Assembly (NCBI RefSeq): GCF_020381325.1
Contig: NZ_JAGSPI010000015.1
Location: 1-41,587, forward strand
Direction: 5' to 3'
DNA: 41,587 nucleotides
DNA from: Providencia vermicola
Lineage (GTDB): Bacteria > Pseudomonadota > Gammaproteobacteria > Enterobacterales > Enterobacteriaceae
Shown here: positions 13,855 to 22,958 of the stretch, one piece after another
How positions within the stretch are numbered: the stretch's first letter is position 1
Layout of the letters: each line of letters opens with the position of its first letter
Translations under genes and position numbers: made by a program
The notes under the pieces: generated by a model
Database searches by the model: none
Told to the model about the DNA's origin: nothing
The model's input: only the letters and a program-made list of their open reading frames with translations

Positions 13855-13878
13855 ATGCCTAACAGATGATAAAAAAGC

Positions 13879-14388
13879 TTATTTGTTACTAAGCAATGAT
13901 ATTGGGACGGCGACTCTTCGACTTTCTTGTTTATCCTCCCAGCTTTCCATATCAAACATCCATAAATGATCGACTGTCATTTCATAAAAGCGTGAATGGC
14001 CATTACCACGTAATGCATCCAAATTTACTTTAGTGGAAGAGGGTGATATTTCATCAAAAGGTGATTGGAGATAAAATTCTTCAAGGGTTTCTTCACATTC
14101 CACATCCGTGAGCTCTCGTGCTTTCCCTGTAAATTGCATTCCATCTAGGCCTAGTTTTAGCATTTCAGGTAATGAGTGATTAAATAATGAGCCACTGACC
14201 TTTTCATTTTGTTGGATATTCTTAGAGTGTTTTGCTTTTCGAGACGAAAACCAAATAAAGCGTAGTGGGTTTAATTTGACGCAATGTTCGACAGTCGATG
14301 CCCAAGGTAATTGATCATTACCTTGTGTAGCCAGTGTTAAAAAACGGGTATTTTGCAGTAGTAATAAACTGCGTGTTTTTAAATTCAT
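13879..14388 (-). CDS. Pyridoxamine 5'-phosphate oxidase-like (split-barrel flavin-binding) protein
   Basis: The 169-residue product resembles small split-barrel FMN-binding proteins of the PNPOx-like group: an N-terminal strand LLLLQNTRFLTLATQGND, then PWASTVEHCV, FIWFSSRKAKHSKNIQQN and a GMQFTGKARELTD strand. Members bind FMN, F420 or heme and act in varied redox steps, so the substrate here is unknown. I chose the ATG at 14388 because AAAGGACCCTAT gives a good ribosome site. A longer reading from 14472 overlaps the methyltransferase upstream and has no such site. It is the second gene of a two-gene - strand unit. Confidence 0.7.
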   Translation of the reverse strand: MNLKTRSLLLLQNTRFLTLATQGNDQLPWASTVEHCVKLNPLRFIWFSSRKAKHSKNIQQNEKVSGSLFNHSLPEMLKLGLDGMQFTGKARELTDVECEETLEEFYLQSPFDEISPSSTKVNLDALRGNGHSRFYEMTVDHLWMFDMESWEDKQESRRVAVPISLLSNK

Positions 14389-14429
14389 ATAGGGTCCTTT
14401 AATCAAAATTGTAGGTTTATTAGAAATAA

Positions 14430-15146
14430 CTATGCGGTTTTCGATGCTGTTATAAGTAGGGCGTGAGGACATTGTAGGTAGTCCAAATATAGCTCTGTAG
14501 TTTCAGAATGGTCGGCAATTATGTTTCCATATTGAAGATAGCTGAATCCAGCCTGTAAAATAGTATTACCTAACGTGTTATAGGAATAATAATAAGCTTG
14601 TATTGTTTCATTATAAGGAGGGATACAAATATTAAAATGAATGGCACTTTCATCCTTTCTTGGTTGTTTTTCAATTAACCGAAAGCCATACGTGTAATAA
14701 TATTCGCTATTTCCAGAAAAATCAGGGTTAATTGTTAATATAGTTAAGCGGCCATTTGGTTTCAATACACGGTAAATTGACTGCACAATAGAGTGTATAT
14801 CGTTCACATGCTGGCAATAAGGAAAAACATAAATGGCAAGAGCTAAATCAAAATATTCAAAATAATTATCAAGATTAGAGGTGTAAGTAATATTTGAATT
14901 ACTCAGTTTTGCATTTTTTCTTGCCAAATTGAGCATGTTGGGTGAAATATCAAACCCAACTATATTTTTTGCTCCTTCTGTCTCTAACCAGTGCGATATA
15001 AACCCTGCACCACATCCATAATCTAAAATAGCCAGTGTTTCTAACTTATCTAAATATGGTTTTATCGTAGGAATATCGATATGCATACGAAAGGGCCACT
15101 GAAAGGCATGACTGTATATTTCAGTTAGTTGATCAAATTTTTTCAT
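14430..15146 (-). CDS. Class I SAM-dependent methyltransferase
   Basis: This is a 238-residue protein with a Rossmann-type methyltransferase fold. Motif I is LDYGCGAGFISHWLE (about residues 38-52), followed by an acidic residue at the end of strand 2 (IVGFDISPNML) and a motif-IV region LALAIYVFPYCQHVND, then LKPNGRLTILTINP. This layout is like UbiE/methyltransferase-11 proteins. The methyl acceptor cannot be read from the sequence. The stop lies 41 bp before the flavin-type gene start, so the two are probably one operon. There is no strong ribosome site at the start, and the upstream DNA is very AT-rich. Confidence 0.75.
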   Translation of the reverse strand: MKKFDQLTEIYSHAFQWPFRMHIDIPTIKPYLDKLETLAILDYGCGAGFISHWLETEGAKNIVGFDISPNMLNLARKNAKLSNSNITYTSNLDNYFEYFDLALAIYVFPYCQHVNDIHSIVQSIYRVLKPNGRLTILTINPDFSGNSEYYYTYGFRLIEKQPRKDESAIHFNICIPPYNETIQAYYYSYNTLGNTILQAGFSYLQYGNIIADHSETTELYLDYLQCPHALLITASKTA

Positions 15147-15440
15147 TTTACTTTAAATTATTTATTAAGTTGAATTAATCGTTTGTTTTTATATTTATCA
15201 TGGTTTTTTAATTAGATGTTTTTATTGGTTATTTATTTTTTCTCGCATGGCCTTTGAAAAAATTTGAAGCAATATAACGCTGGTAAATTTATATATAAAT
15301 ATTGAGTTTTATTAGATGTTGTTAATTTTTATAGGATGATGATAAATAAAAAATAGTGATAATAAATGACCTCGATATCAATTAGGGGAAATAATAAGGT
15401 GATTAATTATTTTTTATTTTAAATTTAAAAGGAATATTAA

Positions 15441-16400
15441 ATGGATAAAGATGTCATAAATAATCAGAGTGATAATGAAAAAATGAACTTGTCTACCCAA
15501 CAAGGGAATTTATCGAATAATTTTGCCGCTATTAATACTTCCCAGATTGTCACTGGAAGAGGTTCTATTGCATTGGATTTAGTCGTTATTATTGATACCA
15601 GTGGTTCAATGTCAGATGAGTCAAATGACCTGAGTCAGCAAATTGATGCTGCTATCGAAAAAGCAGCTGCGAATTGTCCTTCTCAGTTAAGAGCCACTTT
15701 TTTAGGTATCCAAGGGACATGGGATAACACAAAATTTGACCAATCAGTGAGTGACTATTTAACAGCCTTAGGCGTTAGTCAAAATAGTTTACAGGCAAGG
15801 CAGCCTTTTAAAGAAGCGGATGGTATTGACCATGCAGGTAATAAAGAAGATTTGTGTCGCGCGGTGATTGATGTCAGTAACTATTTTGATTGGCGTGATA
15901 ACGCACGTAGAGCGATTTTTGTCTTGGGGGATGAAGGCTTAGAAGGTGGCGGAGGGACGTTAACGAGTGCGGCGGTATTGAAAAATAACGAGGCTATTGC
16001 CGTTGCACAAAATGCCAATGTAAAAGTATATACTTATCAAGGCACACCAAATGATGATCCATCCAATATTGACCGTTTCCCAACCTTGAGTGACCGAGAC
16101 AAAGTCACGAAAGAGTATGAGCGCTTAGCAGCACAAACGGGGGGACGTGCGTATATTTATACTACTGGAATAGCGAATTTTTCATTGGTTCTGCAAGAGA
16201 TTTTATGTGATAGCCTAATGCCTCCGACTCGCCCAGAGACAGAGAAGTCTAGCTGTGCAACGGTTTGTGAACAGCTCCCTTTGATTATAGCGACAGTTAA
16301 TACATTGGCTGAAATTATCAATAAAACGATAGATGCTTGTTGTCCAGAAGGATCCGATAAGTACCATGATGTGGTTAAGGCTTGCCAATGTGATCATTGA
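15441..16400 (+). CDS. von Willebrand factor A domain protein with Cys-rich C terminus
   Basis: The protein has 319 residues. A polar Asn/Ser-rich N terminus (about 1-40) lacks a signal peptide. A VWA domain begins at ALDLVVIIDTSGSMSDES (about residues 44-61), whose DTSGS is the MIDAS metal-binding DxSxS motif, and runs to about residue 255 (AIFVLGDEGLEGGGG, YTYQGTPNDDPSN). The last 60 residues are rich in Cys (SSCATVCEQ, DACCPEG, ACQCDH). The role is unknown; VWA domains usually mediate metal-dependent protein binding. The gene stands alone between AT-rich DNA and a terminator, and AAAAGGAATATTAA gives a good ribosome site. Confidence 0.75.
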   Translation: MDKDVINNQSDNEKMNLSTQQGNLSNNFAAINTSQIVTGRGSIALDLVVIIDTSGSMSDESNDLSQQIDAAIEKAAANCPSQLRATFLGIQGTWDNTKFDQSVSDYLTALGVSQNSLQARQPFKEADGIDHAGNKEDLCRAVIDVSNYFDWRDNARRAIFVLGDEGLEGGGGTLTSAAVLKNNEAIAVAQNANVKVYTYQGTPNDDPSNIDRFPTLSDRDKVTKEYERLAAQTGGRAYIYTTGIANFSLVLQEILCDSLMPPTRPETEKSSCATVCEQLPLIIATVNTLAEIINKTIDACCPEGSDKYHDVVKACQCDH

Positions 16401-16410
16401 TTTTTAAGCA

Positions 16411-16439
16411 AAAAAAGAGGGAGTCTCTCCCTCTTTTTT
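16411..16439. terminator. Bidirectional terminator between the VWA gene and dcuC-type gene
   Basis: AAAAAAGAGGGA pairs with TCCCTCTTTTTT around a short loop, with A- and T-runs on both sides. It can therefore stop the VWA transcript (+) and the converging transporter operon (-). Confidence 0.85.
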
Positions 16440-16464
16440 ATTTTGTAGCTCGTAGTCATACAGA

Positions 16465-17838
16465 CTAATAGAAGATACCAATGATTGCACAGTGTGCAAC
16501 AAAACCGACCATCAGCGGTACTGCCGTTCGTTTCACCACATCGAAAGGCTGTAGTTTTGCTCCACTGGATACGGCAATGATCACACCTGCTACTGGGGAC
16601 ATACCACGACCCATATGGGAAGCTTGTTGCATCGGTAGGATCATCGAGATCGGATTCACGCCCATGCTGTGTGCGATTTGCGGAATTAACTCCACAAACG
16701 CTAAGAATGGCGCATTCCCTGAGCCCATGATAATTGCGGCAGCAAGTGTCACTAGGGCAAAGACGATCGCCATAGCAAATGGCGGTAAGCCGACTGATTC
16801 CGCACCTAAAATCAGTTGGTCAATTGCACCACTGACTTTGATACCGTGAGCAAATACCCCAGCTGCAACGAGTAAGCCAACAACGTTACTAAAAGCATGC
16901 CCCATTCCGTTAAGGAACGTTTGAAAGCCATTACATACCAATTTAAAATTACGTACTCTTAGGGTTTCAATCACCATACAAATTGCCATCGCAATCAATA
17001 CAATGGTCACTACATCTAAGTGAATACCTGCAAAGAATAGATTGGATGTACCGACTGCCATCACGATGGGTAGCATAGGAAGAAATGCATAGTATCCTGG
17101 AACGGATTTTTTGCTTTCAGTCTTTTCATTGGATTGAACGGCTTTACCGATTTCAGGTACAAAGCCTTGTTTACGGTCACAATGACGTTGCCAGAAAATA
17201 TGGGTAATACCGACCACCAGCACAGTGGCTAATGCCGCAGGGCCTTGGTAGTAAAGGACATATTCAACGACAGACATATCAACGGCTTTTGCACCACGAA
17301 TTGCATCGATGGCGGTTGGTGTGTATGCAACACCGAGAGAGGTTGCAATAACCCCAGCCGCGGACGCAGGTGATAAACCCAAACCAATCATTATCGGGAA
17401 CATGGTTCCCATTAGTAATACAGCAAGGCCAGTTGCTGACGGAATTGCCAGTTGTAGGATACTTGCCAATAAGAAAGAGAAAAACAGCAACACATATGGC
17501 GAACGCATGTTTTTCAGTGGCTTAGTAGCAACACGAACAACGGCTTCATTTGCACCGATATGGTCCATATACTGTGCAAAGCCCATCAAAGCCATGATCA
17601 TCAAACCAAGATCTGCCGCACGACTACTGAAAAGGTCGCGCATCACTTCAAATGGGTCGAGCCAGGTTATCCCTGTTGTTGCGACGTTTTTAGGCAGGAT
17701 TGGCCCCCAACCCAGCGCCATGGTGAAGATCATCAGTGCTAAACCCGCGATGAGTAACACAGGTTCTGCTTTGTAGCCCTTCAAAATAAACCGCGCAACC
17801 AAAACAACGATAATCAGAACCGTTAGAATTGGGATCAT
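16465..17838 (-). CDS. DcuC-family anaerobic C4-dicarboxylate / related transporter
   Basis: A 457-residue integral membrane protein with about 12 hydrophobic segments starting MIPILTVLIIVVLVARFILKG. Segments such as AGVIATSLGVAYTPTAID, GSGNAPFLAFVELIPQI and QQASHMGRGMSPVAGVI fit the DcuC family, which exchanges C4-dicarboxylates during anaerobic growth. The ATG overlaps the pepT stop by 4 bp (AGGAGCAAAAGC ribosome site inside pepT), so the two are translationally coupled. The peptidase partner suggests an amino-acid or peptide-derived substrate rather than classical fumarate/succinate exchange. That is inference. Confidence 0.8.
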   Translation of the reverse strand: MIPILTVLIIVVLVARFILKGYKAEPVLLIAGLALMIFTMALGWGPILPKNVATTGITWLDPFEVMRDLFSSRAADLGLMIMALMGFAQYMDHIGANEAVVRVATKPLKNMRSPYVLLFFSFLLASILQLAIPSATGLAVLLMGTMFPIMIGLGLSPASAAGVIATSLGVAYTPTAIDAIRGAKAVDMSVVEYVLYYQGPAALATVLVVGITHIFWQRHCDRKQGFVPEIGKAVQSNEKTESKKSVPGYYAFLPMLPIVMAVGTSNLFFAGIHLDVVTIVLIAMAICMVIETLRVRNFKLVCNGFQTFLNGMGHAFSNVVGLLVAAGVFAHGIKVSGAIDQLILGAESVGLPPFAMAIVFALVTLAAAIIMGSGNAPFLAFVELIPQIAHSMGVNPISMILPMQQASHMGRGMSPVAGVIIAVSSGAKLQPFDVVKRTAVPLMVGFVAHCAIIGIFY

Positions 17839-19088
17839 GCTTTTGCTCCTGGTTTGAAGCGTTCAGCCGTAATCTGGACCACTTGTTTCAGAACATCGCT
17901 TGCTGCATACAGGGACTTCACTGGAAGATATTCATAGATTGAATGGAAGTTATGAGCACCAGTGAAAATATTCGGGCAAGGCAAGCCATTTTGCGACAAT
18001 GCGGCACCATCATAACCCCCACGCATTGGAATAACTTTCGGTGTAATGCCGCAAGCTTGGTAAGCATCAACAGCAATATCAATTGGATAGCTGTTATCAC
18101 CTTGCAGGCTGTTATACACATTCGAATAGCGATCGGCTAATTTGCAAACGACGCTTTCTTTGCCCCACAGGTCTTCACAGTTTTCAGCCAGTTTTTTCAA
18201 GAAAGCCATACGTGCACGGTAGCCTTCTTCAGTAAAATCGCGAACGTCCATTTTTAACACGGTACGCGCGCTGTTTCCTGACATTTGTTTAACCCAGTAG
18301 TAGCCTTCACGCCCTTCGGTATATTCGGGTGCTTCACCCCCTGGTAACATGGCAATAAATTTTTGTGCCATCAATAATGAGTTGATTAATTTACCTTTTG
18401 CTGACATTGGATGGGCAGATTTACCTGTAAAGATAATTTCTGCATCCCCTGCGTTCCAGTTTTCATACACTAACTCACCAATCCCGCAGCAGTCGAGGGT
18501 ATAGGCAAAATCTGCACCAAACTCTTTAACATCAAACACTTTTGCACCGCGCAGGCCTTGTTCTTCATCAGGTACAAAACCAACTTTGATGGTTCCGTGT
18601 TTTACGTCAGGGTTTTGTTTGAAGTACTGCAGCATATCCATAATAGATGCGATAGCTGCTTTATCATCAGCACCTAATAAGCTGGTTCCATCGGTGACAA
18701 TGATGTCATCGCCAATATAATTGACTAGCTCAGGGAAGTCGCTCTTACGTAAGTAAATATTCAGTTCTTTGTTCATACACAAGTCTTCGCCGGTATAAGG
18801 CAGAATTTGTGCTTTAGTATCATTAGTTTGTTCTGCACTTGTGTCTAAGTGCCCAAAAAATGCGACAGTTGGGACGTCGTAATCAAGGTTAGAGGGCAGT
18901 GTGGCGGTGACAATGGCGGTATCACGTAGTTTGATATCTTCAACGCCGAGAGCTTCTAGCTCCTGAACAAGTTGCTTGGCTAATACGCGTTGCCCTTCAG
19001 AGGATGGCATGATCCCCGCAGCGCCTTTTTCCCGATCAGTGGTGGTATTCACTTTGGTGTAAGAAATAAAACGGTCAACAATATTCAT
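17835..19088 (-). CDS. pepT: Peptidase T-type M20 metallopeptidase
   Basis: PepT is a cytosolic dizinc tripeptidase that removes N-terminal residues. The 417-residue reading from 19088 (MNIVDRFISYTKVNT) fits the family. Metal and catalytic motifs are intact: FFGHLDTSAE (His, Asp), GTSLLGADDKAA (bridging Asp), VPDEEQG (Glu pair), YTLDCCG (Asp) and HNFHSIYEYL (His-x3-Glu). An ATG at 19097 is also possible, but GGAG lies only 1 nt from it, whereas spacing to 19088 is 10 nt. It forms a two-gene operon with the DcuC-type transporter. It is divergent enough from E. coli PepT that a paralogue with another specificity is possible. Confidence 0.8.
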   Translation of the reverse strand: MNIVDRFISYTKVNTTTDREKGAAGIMPSSEGQRVLAKQLVQELEALGVEDIKLRDTAIVTATLPSNLDYDVPTVAFFGHLDTSAEQTNDTKAQILPYTGEDLCMNKELNIYLRKSDFPELVNYIGDDIIVTDGTSLLGADDKAAIASIMDMLQYFKQNPDVKHGTIKVGFVPDEEQGLRGAKVFDVKEFGADFAYTLDCCGIGELVYENWNAGDAEIIFTGKSAHPMSAKGKLINSLLMAQKFIAMLPGGEAPEYTEGREGYYWVKQMSGNSARTVLKMDVRDFTEEGYRARMAFLKKLAENCEDLWGKESVVCKLADRYSNVYNSLQGDNSYPIDIAVDAYQACGITPKVIPMRGGYDGAALSQNGLPCPNIFTGAHNFHSIYEYLPVKSLYAASDVLKQVVQITAERFKPGAKA

Positions 19089-19870
19089 TATTCTCATGCT
19101 CCAACATCATTTTGAATGTTTTATACTTTAGTTATCGCTGTGTTTGTAATCTCATTTCACAGTATTATTCTTTTATCATAAATATAGATAACTCGAATAT
19201 CAGACCAGTTGGTTTTTTTTATAAATGTTAGGGAGAATATAAAATCAGTAATTAATACTGGCTTTATTTGCATAATGAATTAAAATGCGCAACTTTATAC
19301 CCACCTTATTTTGTATGTTAATTTATTGATATTAAAGAGTGATAAACTCCGCTCTTATGTTTTTTTATTTAACATTTCACATTATTCTTACTTATCCAAA
19401 ATCTATCTTCGAATAAACTGAGATAAATAAACTAACTTAATTTTAAATATTATTACTGAATTTTTATTTTAATTTTCTAAAATTTAAATAGTTCTTTAGG
19501 AAGTTATAAATGAATGGTTAAAGTGATATTTTAGTATTTAAAACTAAAGTAGAAATAATGATATTCAATTACTTGTGCGGTGACTGCTAGGGTAATTAAT
19601 TGTTAGATATATCTACGTAGTTTAGCTAATGTGTAAGACTGGAGGGTAAATTTATTATTAATATTTATGAATAGATAAAATAGATTAAATAATAGTAATA
19701 AACCATAAAACCAAATATGTCGTCTTTTAAAACCATTATTTAAATGGAATCTAAGGTATTTTTTTGACATGATGCAAATAGGTGCCTCGCGAGTTGACTT
19801 AACCAAATAGAAAGAAAGCTGAAGTGGGCTCTCCTAAACTATTTTTCATAAAGTTAGGCAAGGAATAAAC
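19089..19870. other. 782-bp AT-rich intergenic region
   Basis: The region contains the promoters of the divergent pepT and purine-permease genes. I see no RNA gene or strong operator. A small hairpin CCTAAACT / AGTTAGG (19833-19858) sits just before the permease ribosome site. A 55-codon reading frame on the - strand (19603-19770) encodes one hydrophobic helix but lacks a convincing ribosome site. The base composition is clearly richer in A+T than that of the flanking genes. Confidence 0.6.
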
Positions 19871-21172
19871 ATGAGTTCAATTAACATTAAAAAAAATAAT
19901 ATTATTTCTGGCTTTCAATGGTTCTTTTTTATCTTCTGTAATACCGTGGTGATCCCACCAACCCTACAATCTGCGTTCCATTTATCAGACCAAATCACTT
20001 TTACCATTACCCAATATTCATTTTTATTAACCGCGCTAGCCTGTTTGTTGCAAGCTTTCTTAGGTCACAAACGGTCGGTTATGGAAGGGCCTACAGGGCT
20101 ATGGTGGGCGACGATTTTAACCGTCACATTATCTGAATCAATGCAAGGAACCGCCCTTGGTACTATTGGTTGGAGCCTCGCTATAGGAATTTTTCTCTCG
20201 GGAATTATCACCATTTTAATTGGCTTAAGCGGGCTTGGCGGTTGGCTAGCCAGTTTATTTAAGCCTGGTGTATTAGTGGTATTTATGTTTTTGCTAGGGG
20301 CTCAATTGGTGACCATCTTTTTAAAGGGAATGCTGGGTCTTCCATTTGGTGTTGGCGGAGCAGAGGTGGCGGTCAATTACCCAGTCTTCTTTCTTGCCCT
20401 TGCTGTGCTTGCGTTAGTGATTGGGATTATTATTTATTTACCTGCGAGTATCAGTAAATACGCATTGTTGATTGGTACAATCACTGGTTGGGCGGTGTAC
20501 AGCATGTTGTTTGGTAGTAACACATTACCAGTATCGCCTGCTTCGTGGCTGCTTTTTCCACTTGGTAAATCGGACGAAATTAGCGTGAGTATTATTTTAA
20601 CCGCTATCTTTGCAGGTATTCTGAATACCTCAAATACCTTTGGAGCGATGCGAGGAACTGATGTTTTCTACCCCAATTCACAGCCGACCAAATCACTGTA
20701 CCGACGTAGTTTTATGATGTCAGGTTTTGTGACGGTACTTGCTGCACCTCTGGGCATCGTGCCTTTCTCGCCATTTGTGTCCTCTATTGGTCTGATTACT
20801 CAAACAAAAGACAGCTCTCGAATTTCCTTTAGCATTGGTAGTATTATTTTTCTTTGTGTAGGGGGAATTGCTGTACTCACGCAATTTTTCCGTTCGTTGC
20901 CCCTCGCGATTGGTAGCGCGGTGATGTTAGCCACATATTTGCCGTTATTGTTTTCGTCATTTTCATTTCTGACGGATATGAAACTGAATGCGCGTAATAT
21001 TTACCGATTAGCACTGCCGATTTTTGTGGGGATCTTTTTAATGTCAGCGCCATCAGCGGTACTCGATTCGTTACCCACAATGTTCAGTTCACTATTAGGT
21101 AATGGGCTTTTAATGGGGATTATTTTTGCACTCATTCTGGAAAACACCATTAAGTGGGACAAAATTTCTTAG
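19871..21172 (+). CDS. ybbY: NCS2-family purine/xanthine permease (YbbY-like)
   Basis: The 433-residue protein equals the length of E. coli YbbY and shares long segments I recall from it: SGFQWFFFIFCNTVV, LGAQLVTIFLKGMLGLPFG, GAMRGTDVFYP, IPFSPFVSSIGLLTQT-like and NIYRLALPIFVGIFLM. NCS2 proteins are inner-membrane proton symporters for nucleobases; the YbbY substrate is not firmly known. About 12-14 membrane segments are apparent. In E. coli ybbY lies in the allantoin cluster. Here it stands alone, so the context has changed. The ribosome site AAGGAATAAAC is good. Confidence 0.85.
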   Translation: MSSINIKKNNIISGFQWFFFIFCNTVVIPPTLQSAFHLSDQITFTITQYSFLLTALACLLQAFLGHKRSVMEGPTGLWWATILTVTLSESMQGTALGTIGWSLAIGIFLSGIITILIGLSGLGGWLASLFKPGVLVVFMFLLGAQLVTIFLKGMLGLPFGVGGAEVAVNYPVFFLALAVLALVIGIIIYLPASISKYALLIGTITGWAVYSMLFGSNTLPVSPASWLLFPLGKSDEISVSIILTAIFAGILNTSNTFGAMRGTDVFYPNSQPTKSLYRRSFMMSGFVTVLAAPLGIVPFSPFVSSIGLITQTKDSSRISFSIGSIIFLCVGGIAVLTQFFRSLPLAIGSAVMLATYLPLLFSSFSFLTDMKLNARNIYRLALPIFVGIFLMSAPSAVLDSLPTMFSSLLGNGLLMGIIFALILENTIKWDKIS

Positions 21173-21255
21173 GTAAGTGGTATTGCAAAAAGTATCTTTA
21201 AAGGTGCTTTTACTAGTGCTTTTGTGGGTGTGAAATTTTAGTTTGGAGATAAAGC

Positions 21256-21507
21256 ATGACTTATCAAATTTTGAGTGATACTGCTGCAAGTATCACTGAT
21301 TTGAAAAAAAATCCAATGGGTATTATTGCTGAAGGTGAAGGCAACCCTGTTGCTATTCTTAATCGAAATGAACCGGCTTTTTATTGTGTTCCGCCTGACT
21401 TATTCGCGTGGTTTATGGAACTAGCAGAAGATGCAGAACTCAATAAGATTGCAGATGAGCGTGTACAATCACTCGATACTGTTAGTGTAGATCTCGATGA
21501 CCTATAA
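21256..21507 (+). CDS. Phd/YefM-type antitoxin (StbD/RelB-like)
   Basis: The 83-residue protein begins TYQILSDTAASITDLKKNPM and continues GNPVAILNRNEPAFYCVPPD, the typical N-terminal DNA-binding/dimerisation part of Phd/YefM antitoxins of the StbD kind. The acidic C terminus (DTVSVDLDDL) is the toxin-binding part. The ribosome site TTTGGAGATAAAGC precedes the ATG. The last 11 bases overlap the start of the downstream toxin relic. The antitoxin frame itself is intact although its toxin is broken, so it may act as an orphan antitoxin or autorepressor. Confidence 0.85.
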   Translation: MTYQILSDTAASITDLKKNPMGIIAEGEGNPVAILNRNEPAFYCVPPDLFAWFMELAEDAELNKIADERVQSLDTVSVDLDDL

Positions 21508-21777
21508 ACTCGAATTTGATAAACGTGCATTAAAGGAATGACAGAAATTAGCGCCTCCGATTAAGAATCAATTTTAAAAAAATTAGCGGAACGTCTTGAA
21601 AATCCTTTTGTGCTATCAGCTCAGCTGAGTGGTAAACACAATCGTTATAAAATAAAGCGACGCTCATTAGGCTACCGCTTGGTTTATGAAGTGATCAAGG
21701 ACAAAATTATTTTACTGGTTATTGCTATCGGTAAAAGAGAAGGGAATGTGGTTTACTTTTCTTCTAATGAACGTTGA
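21497..21777 (+). pseudogene. RelE/StbE-family toxin, inactivated by a stop codon and a frameshift
   Basis: The ATG at 21497 overlaps the antitoxin end as in intact loci and encodes MTYKLEFDKRALKE, then TGA at 21539-21541 where RelE proteins have Trp (ALKEW). The frame continues QKLAPPIKNQF to a T-run at 21572-21575, where one base is missing. From about 21574 the homologous sequence resumes in another frame: KKLAERLENPF, then YKIKRRSLGYRLVYEVIKD and VIAIGKREGNVVYFSSNER, stopping at 21775-21777. Known RelE catalytic-region residues (the YKIKLR and GYRLVY blocks) are otherwise kept, so the inactivation looks recent. Confidence 0.85.
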
Positions 21778-21805
21778 CACGAGAAATTCTAAGGCATAGT
21801 CAATT

Positions 21806-21832
21806 AAAGGGCTAACATCGCGTTAGCCCTTT
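21806..21832. terminator. Terminator at the end of the thi operon
   Basis: AAAGGGCTAAC (21806-21816) pairs with GTTAGCCCTTT (21822-21832), a perfect 11-bp stem 4 bp past the thiH stop. The T-runs are short on both sides, and it probably serves both the thi operon and the toxin-antitoxin relic. Confidence 0.75.
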
Positions 21833-21836
21833 AAGT

Positions 21837-22958
21837 TTAACGACCCAAATAGCCATCCCAATCTTTCCAAACGGGTTGTAACCCTGCTTGTACGAGGGCG
21901 TTTGCCACCTGTGCCGCACTGCGGTTATCGTTAGGCGAAAACTGTTCTAACTCTTCTTTGGTATCTGCATAACCCCCTGGTTGGGTTTTAGAGCCTGCGC
22001 TGACATTATTAATCGCGAGTGGCACCACATGGTCGCGAAAATACGGTGACTCACGAGTAGACAGTGAAAGCTCAACATTGGGGGCTAGTAACCGAAAGGC
22101 ACAAATGAGTTGAACCAATTCAGCTTCATTCATCAGTGATGCAGGCTCAACGCCACCCGCACAAGGTCGCAAACGCGGAAATGAAATGGAATAGCGGCTC
22201 TGCCAATAATATTGCTGCAAATACAGTAAATGCTCAGCCACCATGTAGCAATCGGTGCGCCAACTATTAGATAAACCAATTAATGCCCCAAGACCAATTT
22301 TATCCACACCGGCTTCACCAAGGCGTTCAGGGGTGGCTAAACGCCAGTGGAAATCTTGTTTTTTGCCCTTGAGGTGATGCAACTGGTAGGTTGGCTCATG
22401 GTATGTTTCTTGATACACCATCACGCCATCTAAGCCCAATGTTTTCAATTCCTTATATTCGTCAGTGCTTAATGGCTGCACTTCCATCATCAACGAACTG
22501 AAATAAGGGCGAATGATAGGCAAAGTATGGCGGAAATAATCCATCCCCACTTTACTTTGGTGTTCCCCTGTGACCAACAATAAGCTATCAAACCCAATTT
22601 TGCGGAGAGTTTCGCACTCATTGACTATCTCAGCATCATTGAGTGTTTTACGCTTGATTTTGTTACTCATCGAAAAACCACAGTAAGTACAGTCATTTGC
22701 GCAGAGATTGGATAAATAAAGAGGGACGTAAAACCCAACCGCATGACCAAAACGTTGGCGGGTGAGTCTTTGTGCTTTTTGCGCCATTGCCTCGACATAA
22801 GGGCGTCCAGCAGGGGAGAGCAGCGCCATAAAATCATCGAGGGTGAGGATATCACTCGCTAAAGCGTGTTCTACATCGTGAGCGGTTTTGCTGTTGATTC
22901 GCTGTGTTATGTCGTCCCAATCCAATGTACTTAAGCGCTCTTGGAAACGGGGGATCAT
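21837..22958 (-). CDS. thiH: 2-iminoacetate synthase ThiH (radical SAM)
   Basis: ThiH cleaves tyrosine to dehydroglycine (2-iminoacetate) and p-cresol using a 4Fe-4S cluster and SAM. The product feeds thiazole formation by ThiG. The 373 residues compare with 377 in E. coli. The radical-SAM motif [10 protein letters not shown] (C-x3-C-x2-C) is near residue 87. No ThiO glycine oxidase is encoded nearby, which fits the anaerobic-capable tyrosine route. The ATG overlaps the thiG stop by 4 bp. Confidence 0.97.
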   Translation of the reverse strand: MIPRFQERLSTLDWDDITQRINSKTAHDVEHALASDILTLDDFMALLSPAGRPYVEAMAQKAQRLTRQRFGHAVGFYVPLYLSNLCANDCTYCGFSMSNKIKRKTLNDAEIVNECETLRKIGFDSLLLVTGEHQSKVGMDYFRHTLPIIRPYFSSLMMEVQPLSTDEYKELKTLGLDGVMVYQETYHEPTYQLHHLKGKKQDFHWRLATPERLGEAGVDKIGLGALIGLSNSWRTDCYMVAEHLLYLQQYYWQSRYSISFPRLRPCAGGVEPASLMNEAELVQLICAFRLLAPNVELSLSTRESPYFRDHVVPLAINNVSAGSKTQPGGYADTKEELEQFSPNDNRSAAQVANALVQAGLQPVWKDWDGYLGR

